From: Barnesiella merdipullorum
Lineage (GTDB): Bacteria > Bacteroidota > Bacteroidia > Bacteroidales > Barnesiellaceae
DNA: 64,000 bases
Assembly: GCA_019116365.1 (NCBI GenBank)
Contig: DXBT01000025.1
Coordinates: 62,001 to 126,000 of the forward strand
Direction of reading: 5' to 3'
Within the stretch, counting starts at the first letter, position 1; each line of letters starts with the position of its first letter. The notes beneath the pieces are model-generated. The model did no database searches. It had not been told where the DNA came from and saw only the letters and a program-made list of their open reading frames with translations. The position numbers were made by a program, and so were the translations under genes. This document shows positions 53,086-60,188 of this stretch, one piece after another.

Positions 53086-53711
53086 TGATAATCAACGGTA
53101 GCCCTCGGGCACCGAAATCGAATTCGAAACGGTATGCCGAGCTTTTTTCGCGGTATTGTCCGGTCGAGACCGACTACTACAACCTCACGAAGCGGAACCA
53201 CCGCCAGTTGTGTGAACTGATGGCGGGTTACAGCGATGTGCTCTTTGTTTTCCCCTTGTATGCCGATGCCTTGCCGGTGGGGTTTCTCGATTTCTTGAAA
53301 GAACTGGAGGCCAATCCGCCGGCCCGCAAGCCGATGGTGTCGATCTTGATTAACTGTGGTTTTTTGGAATATAGCCAAAATGAGATTGCCATAGAGATGA
53401 TGCATATCTTCTGCCGGAAGAACGATTATCGGGTGGGCTCGATTCTGGAGTTGGGGAGCGGTGAAGCTATTCTGGGGACACCCTTCAAGTATGTAGCCGT
53501 GCGAGCCATCAAGCGGTTGGCCCGGTCGGTTGCCCATGGTGAGCATCGCACGATAAAGGCTACCATGCCATTGAGCAAGCGGTTGTTTATATGGGCTTCG
53601 ACCTATTACTGGACGGCCTTCGGGCGTAAGTTTGGGGTATCGAAGAGCCGGATGCAGACGATGCAAATCGAGGATGGGCGGTTGCCCGACCTGCCTTTGG
53701 CTGGAGAGTGA
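53073..53711 (+). CDS. NAD(P)H-dependent FMN-reductase-like flavoprotein
   Basis: 212 residues from the ATG at 53073, inside the end of the preceding gene. It has the flavin phosphate loop MIINGSPRAPKSNSKRYAEL and LFVFPLYADALPVGFLDFLK, but not the clustered cysteines of the upstream protein. The two proteins thus have complementary halves of the iron-sulfur flavoprotein pattern and may work together. Substrate unknown. Confidence 0.82.
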   Translation: MERIMIINGSPRAPKSNSKRYAELFSRYCPVETDYYNLTKRNHRQLCELMAGYSDVLFVFPLYADALPVGFLDFLKELEANPPARKPMVSILINCGFLEYSQNEIAIEMMHIFCRKNDYRVGSILELGSGEAILGTPFKYVAVRAIKRLARSVAHGEHRTIKATMPLSKRLFIWASTYYWTAFGRKFGVSKSRMQTMQIEDGRLPDLPLAGE

Positions 53712-53822
53712 GACGGTTGCCCCGGTTGTCGGCCCGGTCTTTCTCTCGAAGACCCGGTGGACGATTCTTATCTCTGCTCTCTTGCCGTGCCTATGAGCAA
53801 ATTGCTGTTGGTATAGAAAAAA

Positions 53823-53899
53823 GGATGCGGTTCGGTATAGCCAAACGTAGAAAACTTTCGTTTTCTGTTTGTCTCTACGCTCACCTTTCGCTATCTTTG
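53823..53899 (+). repeat. Dispersed promoter repeat, copy D (promoter of DUF4250 gene)
   Basis: Begins GGATGCGGTTCGGTATAGCC, holds GAAAAC-TTTC-GTTTTC (53850-53865) and ends CTCACCTTTCGCTATCTTTG. TTTG at 53868-53871, a 20-nt spacer and TATCTTTG at 53892-53899 form a promoter 28 nt ahead of the ATG at 53927. Confidence 0.85.
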
Positions 53900-53926
53900 C
53901 ACCCCGAAATAAAAAGGATACAGATT

Positions 53927-54106
53927 ATGAATACATTACCCGAGGATCCGATGATTCTTTTTTCGTTTATCAACACGAAGTTGCGCGACAATTACGCTTC
54001 GCTCGATGCTTTGTGTGACGATATGCACATCAGCAAGGCCGATTTGGTAGCCAAGTTGGGGAGTGTGGGTTTTGAGTACAATCCCAGCCAGAACAAGTTC
54101 TGGTAA
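53927..54106 (+). CDS. DUF4250 family small protein
   Basis: 59 residues. Starts MNTLPEDPMILFSFINTKLR and ends EYNPSQNKFW; the helical core LDALCDDMHISKADLVAKLG looks like a helix-turn-helix. This agrees with the DUF4250 family, whose function is unknown. The open frame continues upstream, but the ATG at 53927 just behind repeat-copy D promoter is the natural start. Convergent with the TonB-dependent receptor gene. Confidence 0.85.
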   Translation: MNTLPEDPMILFSFINTKLRDNYASLDALCDDMHISKADLVAKLGSVGFEYNPSQNKFW

Positions 54107-54205
54107 TCGGCGCGGGTGATTCCGCTCCGTGTAAGGTGGTCGGGGGCAACTCGACGGCCTGTGAGAAACGCAGTTCCGGGAAAAGCCTGGTGCTGCGATT
54201 TTTTT

Positions 54206-56644
54206 TTAGAACTTGAAACTGATGCTGCCGTAAGGCATGCAGTTGTAGGGCCAGTGTACAGAATAGAAGTCGAGAATCTCCTCTTCGGGTGGATTGCCCA
54301 CAATGTTGTAGAGTCCTACCCTGAGCAACAGCAATTTGTCGTCACCGAAATTCTTTTTGAAAGAATAGCCGGCATCGACCCGATAATTGAGCGGCGCCCG
54401 TTTTTTGCGGAACTTGTCTTTGGTGAAGGGGTCGAATGTGGTCTCGTCGATCTCGAGCACTTTGCCCGACCGCAGCAGTCCACCCACCGAGAAGGTGGAG
54501 TGTGTGTTGAGGGTATAGGAGAGGGCTCCGTTCAGTTGGTGGGGTATGTCGTAGAGCGAGGGGAGCTTGCCGTTGGCCTTCAACTCGTCGAACCACTCCC
54601 GGCTGCGGGCATAGGTGTAGGAGAGTTGCAGCAGCCAGTGACTCCAGTAGTTGTAGAAGTAGCATTTGATACCGTAGCTGTCGCCATCGCCTGTCATGAT
54701 GTAATTTCCCCACTCGGTATCTTCGACATAGGTCTCGGGACGCAGTGCCACGATGTTGCGGCGGGTTTTGTAGTAGGCCGACATCTCGAGCGCTCCGTTA
54801 GGCAGGTTGTGTTTCCAGCCCATCTCGTAGTGCTCCGACGAGCGGGGTTTGTATGCTTCGATACTGGGCATCCTGAAGTCGGTGGGCAGGTAGAAGGTGT
54901 TGAATCGCAGGTAGTGATAGAACTGCTCCATGCGTGAGAAGTTGAGGTAGAACAGGTCGTTGGTCCAGGGCGAATACTTGAGCGAGAACCGGGGCTGTAT
55001 GCTGTAATAGTCGCGGTGTTTCTCGGGCAGATAGCCGATGAAGTGGACACCTACCTGGGTGAAGAGCTGGGGTGTGATGCGTATGAGGTTGTCGTAGAAG
55101 ATCGAGAACTGGTCGATGGGTTCGTGTCGCACCCGTACATTGTCGCCAAAGATGGCCAGGTCGTAAATCTCGTGGGCATATTTCGCGCCCCAGCGGGTAG
55201 TATAAATGTTGTCGTAGCTGTAACTGAACTCGGTCGAGAGGTTTAACGACTTGATACCGCTGTGTATGTAGTTGTTGCCGTTGATTTCGAATCCCAGAAT
55301 ACCGGCGTTGGCGACATTCTCGTGCGAGGTATAGAAGAGCGCGGTGGTGTTGCTCAGTTTCCCCTTGGAGAAATTGTAGGAGAGCTGGTAGATTTGGTTG
55401 GTCCATCGAAGTACCGTAGTTTTTTCTTTGGGCCCTATGGGTTGCCGGTAGATATCCTGGGCATGGTAGGCCAGGGCTTTGAGTGAACTCGATGGCGAGA
55501 TGTCGTATGACAGCTTGGCATTGAAGTCGAGTGTCGAGTGGTTGAGCCGATCCTCTTCCGACAGAAACTCGTCGAGCAGGTCGAGCCAGCTGCGCCGGGC
55601 ACTTACCAGATAGGAGAGCTTGTTTTTGACGATGGGGCCTTCGAGCATGACCGATGCGGCGGGCATGTCGAGCGACAGGGTGCGCATGTGTTCCTGCTTG
55701 TTCCCCTCCTTGAGGTTGATTTCGGTAATCGACGAGAGTTTCCCCTCCAGCTTGGTGGGGAAGAAACCTTTGTGAAAGACGATATTTTTCACGGCGTCGC
55801 CGTTGAATACCGGCAGCATCAGGTTGAGGTGCCCCGGGTGATAGACCGGTACACCGTCGAGCAGGAGCTGGTTTTCGTCGTATCCTCCGCCATCGACCAG
55901 GAAGTTGTTGCCGGTGGGGATGCCGGTCACGCCCGGCAGAATCCATATCTGTGAAAAGAGGTCGTTGCTGTTGAACGACAACATGCTCGAAGGGGCCAGC
56001 TCGTTGAGCGAGTTGCCCAACTTGTGCGATTTGACGGTGACTTCTTCGATCTCGAAAAGTTGAGCCTTTAGCTGAGGTTGCAGCGAGAGGTCGCGGTTCA
56101 TGACAATCTCTTCTTCGTAAGGGGTATAGCCCATGCAGGTAATTCCGAGGTAGTAGCTTCCCTCGGGTAACGGCAGTTTGAACCTTCCGTTTTCGTCGGA
56201 GAAGGTATATTGTTTTTTCCCGTTTTCGTTGTAGAGCGAGACGATGGCTCCATAGAGCTTCTCGCTGCTGCCCTCTTCATAGATGGTACCGGTGAGAGTG
56301 AAGAATTTCTCTTTACCTATTTGAATCACCAGTTTGCGGGGTGGAATGACTGTGGTCTTGAACGAGTAGTCCCTCAGAATCTCCTTCAACAGTTTCCCCA
56401 CGGTCGTGGTACCCGAGGTCTTGAAGGTACAGACTTGGTCGAGGTCTATATCGGACGGGTTGTAGGAGAGCGTGATGTGGCATTGCTCCTCGATTTGTTC
56501 GAACCACTGTAACACAGTAGCAGAAGAGGCGGAAACTGAGATCCGCTCTTCTGCTATCGCATCGGGTCTTTTTGTATTTTCACCTAACGATGATTGACCC
56601 CAAAGTAGTGCTAATATAAAGAATAAGAGATGTAGCTTATTCAT
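54206..56644 (-). CDS. TonB-dependent receptor with STN and carboxypeptidase-regulatory-like domains
   Basis: 812 residues from the ATG at 56644. Signal peptide (LHLLFFILALLWGQSSLG), an STN/secretin-type signalling domain (about 35-105), a CarboxypepD_reg-like repeat (FFTLTGTIYEEGSSEKLYGA..., 115-200), plug (GNSLNELAPSSMLSFN...NNFLVDGGGYDENQLLLDGV) and barrel ending YNCMPYGSISFKF with terminal Phe. No SusD gene follows, so this is not a standard polysaccharide pair; the substrate is unknown. Overlaps the FecR gene by 8 nt and is controlled by the sigma/anti-sigma pair upstream. Confidence 0.9.
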   Translation of the reverse strand: MNKLHLLFFILALLWGQSSLGENTKRPDAIAEERISVSASSATVLQWFEQIEEQCHITLSYNPSDIDLDQVCTFKTSGTTTVGKLLKEILRDYSFKTTVIPPRKLVIQIGKEKFFTLTGTIYEEGSSEKLYGAIVSLYNENGKKQYTFSDENGRFKLPLPEGSYYLGITCMGYTPYEEEIVMNRDLSLQPQLKAQLFEIEEVTVKSHKLGNSLNELAPSSMLSFNSNDLFSQIWILPGVTGIPTGNNFLVDGGGYDENQLLLDGVPVYHPGHLNLMLPVFNGDAVKNIVFHKGFFPTKLEGKLSSITEINLKEGNKQEHMRTLSLDMPAASVMLEGPIVKNKLSYLVSARRSWLDLLDEFLSEEDRLNHSTLDFNAKLSYDISPSSSLKALAYHAQDIYRQPIGPKEKTTVLRWTNQIYQLSYNFSKGKLSNTTALFYTSHENVANAGILGFEINGNNYIHSGIKSLNLSTEFSYSYDNIYTTRWGAKYAHEIYDLAIFGDNVRVRHEPIDQFSIFYDNLIRITPQLFTQVGVHFIGYLPEKHRDYYSIQPRFSLKYSPWTNDLFYLNFSRMEQFYHYLRFNTFYLPTDFRMPSIEAYKPRSSEHYEMGWKHNLPNGALEMSAYYKTRRNIVALRPETYVEDTEWGNYIMTGDGDSYGIKCYFYNYWSHWLLQLSYTYARSREWFDELKANGKLPSLYDIPHQLNGALSYTLNTHSTFSVGGLLRSGKVLEIDETTFDPFTKDKFRKKRAPLNYRVDAGYSFKKNFGDDKLLLLRVGLYNIVGNPPEEEILDFYSVHWPYNCMPYGSISFKF

Positions 56645-57602
56645 AATATAGTTTGTAATACCGCTCCTTTTCCAGGGTGTCGCACTGGCAGCCGCACACA
56701 AAAGCCAGTTCGGCTGCAATGCTCTCTTTCTCGCTCATATTGATTTTGGTGGTGACCGTGTTGTTTTCGAGTCCTTTACCCAACTCGATTTTCACACCGG
56801 TCTGCTTTTCCACCTCTTGGACGACCGTGGTGATGGGAGTGCTTTTGAAGACCAGCATCGAGTCGCTTCTGCCAAAGAAGGAGTCGGGGTCCTCGATAAT
56901 ACCCAAAGTCATTTGGCCGTCGGTCACCTCGACTTTTTCGTTGGCTTCGAGGATGACATTGTTGTATGAGGTCGAGACCTTTACCCGGCCGCTCTTGACA
57001 AACACGCCAGCCTTGTTGTCGTGAACGGCATCGACGAGGAACGAGGTTCCCAGGACTTCGACCGTCATCTTGGCGGTAGAGATCTTGAACGGAGCGTTGT
57101 CGCGGTTCTTCACGTGAAAGAAGGCTTTCCCGGAGAGCTCTACCTGGCGGGCGGTCCCGTCGTCGGCATATCGGAATGTGAGGGTCGCATGAGGGTAAAG
57201 AGTTACCTCCGACCCATCGGGCAAAAGAACGTTTTCGGTTTGGGTTATATCGGCGTAGCGTACAGTTTGAGTATCGGTCTCGCGAGAGAGAAGTAACAGT
57301 GTGGTTACCAGGATCAGGGCAATGGCGGCCGCCGCAGAGTAGAACCAGGCTTTTTTACCAAGGAATCCGATTTTGAGCGAGTGCTCCTTGAGTTGCGGTT
57401 CGATTTTGGCCCAGGCCTTTTCGGTATCGACCTTGAACGAAGTATCGCTGAAGATGGGCATATCGATAAGCCGTTGCAATCGTTGGCTCTCTTCGGGGTA
57501 GGCAGCTTTCCATTGATCCAGTCTGGCCTGTTGGGCGGCGGTGAGCCGTTCGTGGGCAAAGTGCTTGGCCAACAGTTCGTCTATGTCATCGTGGTTTCCC
57601 AT
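56637..57602 (-). CDS. FecR-type anti-sigma factor
   Basis: 321 residues. Cytoplasmic N-terminal part (1-80, DIDELLAKHFAHERLTAAQQ), one membrane helix (about 85-106, AWFYSAAAAIALILVTTLLL), FecR domain (about 115-215, VLLPDGSEVTLYPHATLTF, GKAFFHVKNRDNAPFKI, VEVLGTSFLVDA) and a C-terminal DUF4974-like domain (about 250-320). It holds the ECF sigma factor until the receptor's STN domain signals. The gene is 1 nt after the sigma gene and overlaps the receptor gene. Confidence 0.95.
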   Translation of the reverse strand: MGNHDDIDELLAKHFAHERLTAAQQARLDQWKAAYPEESQRLQRLIDMPIFSDTSFKVDTEKAWAKIEPQLKEHSLKIGFLGKKAWFYSAAAAIALILVTTLLLLSRETDTQTVRYADITQTENVLLPDGSEVTLYPHATLTFRYADDGTARQVELSGKAFFHVKNRDNAPFKISTAKMTVEVLGTSFLVDAVHDNKAGVFVKSGRVKVSTSYNNVILEANEKVEVTDGQMTLGIIEDPDSFFGRSDSMLVFKSTPITTVVQEVEKQTGVKIELGKGLENNTVTTKINMSEKESIAAELAFVCGCQCDTLEKERYYKLYYE

Positions 57603-57603
57603 T

Positions 57604-58170
57604 TTACTTGTAGTTTAAGAGGATTGATAAAACGATTGTGATAATGGTAATTCGCAAAGAATTGTATTCTGCCACATAGGTGCGTAGGAGCCTGATGGCT
57701 CGGGTCATTTGATTCTCTATGGTTTTCTCCGAAAGGTTCAGTTTCTCGGCAATCTCGCGGTATTTCATCCCTTTGAGTTTGGCCATCAAAAAGACCTCTT
57801 TGCATTTGGGAGGTAAAGAAGCGAGTGCTACCTGCAGGAGATTTTCGGGCGATTTCGCCTCATCGACTTCATCGTAGATTTCATCCGGTTGATCGATGGC
57901 AGTGGTGGGATAGTCGTCGATAGAGACGAAGTTTCCCTGTTTCTTGCGCAAGAAAGAGATGCAGCTGTTTTTTATTGCAGTGGTCATGTAGGCGGCAAAC
58001 TCTTTCTCGGGCAAGGTGTCTTTGCCTTTGTCCCAGACATTGATAAAGAGTTCCTGTACAATGTCTTCCGATTCGTCTCGGTCCAACACATACCCATAGG
58101 CGATATGGCATAGGCAGGGATAGTGTTTTTGGAACAGGCCTTTAAAGACTTCTTTTCTATTCTCTTGCAT
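57604..58170 (-). CDS. ECF-type RNA polymerase sigma factor (FecI-like)
   Basis: 188 residues from the ATG at 58170. Region 2 (FKGLFQKHYPCLCHIAYGYV, DESEDIVQELFINVW) and region 4 (LASLPPKCKEVFLMAKLKGM, KYREIAEKLNLSEKTIENQM) are complete. Would direct transcription of the receptor and of its own operon. The preceding beta-barrel gene ends 28 nt upstream, so the four genes probably form one unit. Confidence 0.95.
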   Translation of the reverse strand: MQENRKEVFKGLFQKHYPCLCHIAYGYVLDRDESEDIVQELFINVWDKGKDTLPEKEFAAYMTTAIKNSCISFLRKKQGNFVSIDDYPTTAIDQPDEIYDEVDEAKSPENLLQVALASLPPKCKEVFLMAKLKGMKYREIAEKLNLSEKTIENQMTRAIRLLRTYVAEYNSLRITIITIVLSILLNYK

Positions 58171-58198
58171 ATGTAGCACTCGCTGTTTATGGGGGTGA

Positions 58199-58825
58199 TT
58201 AGAATCTTAAGCTGACTCCGGCCGTGAGGAATCCTTTGTATCCGAGGCCGGCTTCGAGGAATCCGCCGATGCGGTGGTTGCCAACTCGCAGGGCGATGGG
58301 GTTCACCTGGTAGGCAAATGTAGTCGAGAGATCGTTTTTCTTCGCATTGGCGTTGGCTGTTTTGGTCAGGCTGGTTTCGCTGTGGTTTACCAGGTTCACG
58401 CCGGCTGCGGCTCCACCATACAGTTCAACGACACCACGTTTGAAGTAAACAAATTCGACGGTAGGCAACAACATGAAGTTGAGATCTTTCTCTTTTAAGG
58501 AGGGAGCCGTTTCGCCAATCAGGGTCAGTTTGCTGGTCGATTGTACAAATCCCAGGTCGGCACCTACTCTGAAACGGCTGATCGAGTAGCGGTAGCCCAA
58601 GCCATATACCAGGCTCGATTTCTCGTCGCTGCGCTTGCTGCCGGTTACGGCATCGGAGAGACCCATGCCAAAGATGTTTGCAAGTCCGAGGGTGAGACCG
58701 TCGCTGGCCGAGATGCGTATTTCGTGTCGGTTCATTGATTGGGCGGTATTGGTGGGTTCTTCTCCTTTTACTACGTTGCTGCTTACGGCTGCGCACAAAA
58801 GTAATGCAATAAATTTGATTTTCAT
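58199..58825 (-). CDS. Outer-membrane beta-barrel protein, hypothetical
   Basis: 208 residues: signal peptide MKIKFIALLLCAAVSSNVVKG, then alternating hydrophobic/aromatic strands (SLVYGLGYRYSISRFRVGAD, LLPTVEFVYFKRGVVELYGG, GGFLEAGLGYKGFLTAGVSL) ending in -LRF, the typical terminal Phe of barrel proteins. Looks like an 8-strand small barrel. It is the first gene of the minus-strand group with sigma, FecR and receptor; it may be a regulated or a signalling partner. Confidence 0.8.
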   Translation of the reverse strand: MKIKFIALLLCAAVSSNVVKGEEPTNTAQSMNRHEIRISASDGLTLGLANIFGMGLSDAVTGSKRSDEKSSLVYGLGYRYSISRFRVGADLGFVQSTSKLTLIGETAPSLKEKDLNFMLLPTVEFVYFKRGVVELYGGAAAGVNLVNHSETSLTKTANANAKKNDLSTTFAYQVNPIALRVGNHRIGGFLEAGLGYKGFLTAGVSLRF

Positions 58826-59224
58826 AACTTGTTAATTTTTTTCGGTGAATAAACTTGAGCCGTTTTGTTCTCTCCGCAACTTGGGCGGGGTGGGAAGCCG
58901 GCTGCTTTTGCTTTCCCGTTCGCTTCACTTAGCTATGTGATTTTGACCTTATAACGTCTGTTTTTGAAAATCCCCCTACCTGTCTTGAAAAAAATTTTGA
59001 TAATTTTCTGTATCGTGTTCATTGTCAACAGAATAAAAAAATTGGCGGCGGCTCGTTTTTTATTCTTTTTGAAATAAGCCGGACAGGATAAAACTTCTAT
59101 ATTTGCCAGTAAGCAGGGGGGAGAGTCACGATTATCCCGCCCGTGTGAGACTTGCCGTTTGGGCAGGAGTCGAAACTATTTGATTGAATTTCAAAGTATG
59201 AAACCTATATAAAACAATGGGATT
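58826..59224. other. Divergent intergenic region (beta-barrel / glycerophosphodiesterase)
   Basis: 399 nt without a reading frame I would call a gene. It is AT-rich around 58960-59080. On the plus strand it contains the -7 box at 59098-59105; no clear TAnnTTTG promoter for the minus-strand beta-barrel gene was found, which would suit an alternative-sigma-dependent promoter. Confidence 0.5.
59098..59105 (+). promoter_or_regulatory. Probable -7 box of the glycerophosphodiesterase gene
   Basis: TATATTTG matches the consensus. The nearest TTTG upstream is too far (26 nt), so only the -7 element is supported; the leader would be about 110 nt. Confidence 0.45.
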
Positions 59225-59995
59225 ATGAAAACAAAATTAGGTATGGTCATGGCGGTGTGCATAGCCCTTTCGCAGGGGATTTGTGCTCAACACGCTACAA
59301 AGGTGGTGGCTCATCGCGGGTATTGGAAGTGCGAAGGCTCGGCCGAAAATTCGCTCGCTTCGTTGCAAAAGGCCTATGAGGCCGGTTGCTGGGGCTCGGA
59401 GCTGGATATATGGCTCACAGCCGACGGACAGTTGGTCGTGAATCACGATGCCCACACACTCGATGGGTTGGAAATCGAAAAGAGCGATTTTGCCCGGCTC
59501 ACCCAATCGAAACTGAAGAATGGCGAAACTCTCCCTTCGCTCGATGCCTATCTCGAGGCTGGCAAGAAGTTGTCGCCCATGATTCTGGTGTTGGAACTGA
59601 AAACCCAATCGACCCCCGAGCGCAACGACGAGTTGGCCCGGAAGGTGGTGGCTATGGTGAAGGCCAAGGCGATGGAGAACCAAGTGGAGTATATCGCCTT
59701 CAGCAATCGGGTGGGAACCGAATTGATTCGTCTGGCCCCCGATGCCAAGGTGGCCTATCTCAACGGCGACAAGAACCCGGCCGATCTCAAAGAGCTGGGT
59801 TATACCGGTCTCGACTATGAAGACAAGGTTTTGAAAGCCAACCCGCAGTGGATTGACGAAGCGCATCGCTTGGGGCTCACCGTGAATGTGTGGACGGTCA
59901 ACAAACCGCGCGATTTGCAATATTTCATCGACCACAAGGCCGACTTTATTACGACCAACGAGCCGGTGTTGCTGCTCGATCTGTTGAAGAAATAG
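59225..59995 (+). CDS. Glycerophosphodiester phosphodiesterase family protein
   Basis: 256 residues with signal peptide (LGMVMAVCIALSQGICAQ). GDPD TIM-barrel motifs: VVAHRGYWKCEGSAENSLAS with catalytic His-Arg and Glu, ELDIWLTADGQLVVNHDA with metal-site Glu/Asp and His, VLELKTQ, and VNVWTVNKPRDLQYFID near the end. Hydrolyses glycerophosphodiesters in the periplasm; the precise alcohol is unknown. Single gene with its own terminator. Confidence 0.93.
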   Translation: MKTKLGMVMAVCIALSQGICAQHATKVVAHRGYWKCEGSAENSLASLQKAYEAGCWGSELDIWLTADGQLVVNHDAHTLDGLEIEKSDFARLTQSKLKNGETLPSLDAYLEAGKKLSPMILVLELKTQSTPERNDELARKVVAMVKAKAMENQVEYIAFSNRVGTELIRLAPDAKVAYLNGDKNPADLKELGYTGLDYEDKVLKANPQWIDEAHRLGLTVNVWTVNKPRDLQYFIDHKADFITTNEPVLLLDLLKK

Positions 59996-60026
59996 AACCG
60001 ACAGCAAGTTAGTTGTCGGGTAATCA

Positions 60027-60067
60027 AGTTCACCCCGAGGGAGACTCTCCTCGGGGTGAACTGTTTT
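60027..60067 (+). terminator. Terminator of the glycerophosphodiesterase gene
   Basis: AGTTCACCCCGAGG... pairs with CCTCGGGGTGAACT around a short loop and is followed by GTTTTT. Confidence 0.88.
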
Positions 60068-60128
60068 TGGGGGAGAAGAGGCTGTTGGGCGAAATACCTC
60101 TGTGTGTACTCTCACCTACCTTTGGGCA

Positions 60129-60158
60129 TAAAAAAAGAGACGGGCGCGAGCCCGTCTC
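60129..60158 (-). terminator. Terminator of the large secreted-protein gene
   Basis: Perfect 9-bp stem GAGACGGGC / GCCCGTCTC with GCGA loop (60137-60158); on the minus strand it is followed by TTTTTTTATG. It lies 30 nt beyond the stop codon. Confidence 0.88.
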
Positions 60159-60188
60159 CTGTGTATGATGATCGATTGCTGTATTCGA

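Noticed and set aside
58796..58803. Minus-strand TACTTTTG box inside the first codons of the beta-barrel gene
   Set aside because: It lies downstream of the start codon, and the signal peptide coded there supports the annotated start; most likely coincidence.
60107..60124. CTCTCACCTACCTTTG, resembling the tail of the promoter repeat
   Set aside because: Head and palindrome are missing, and no plus-strand gene follows; at most a decayed relic, so not counted as a fifth copy.
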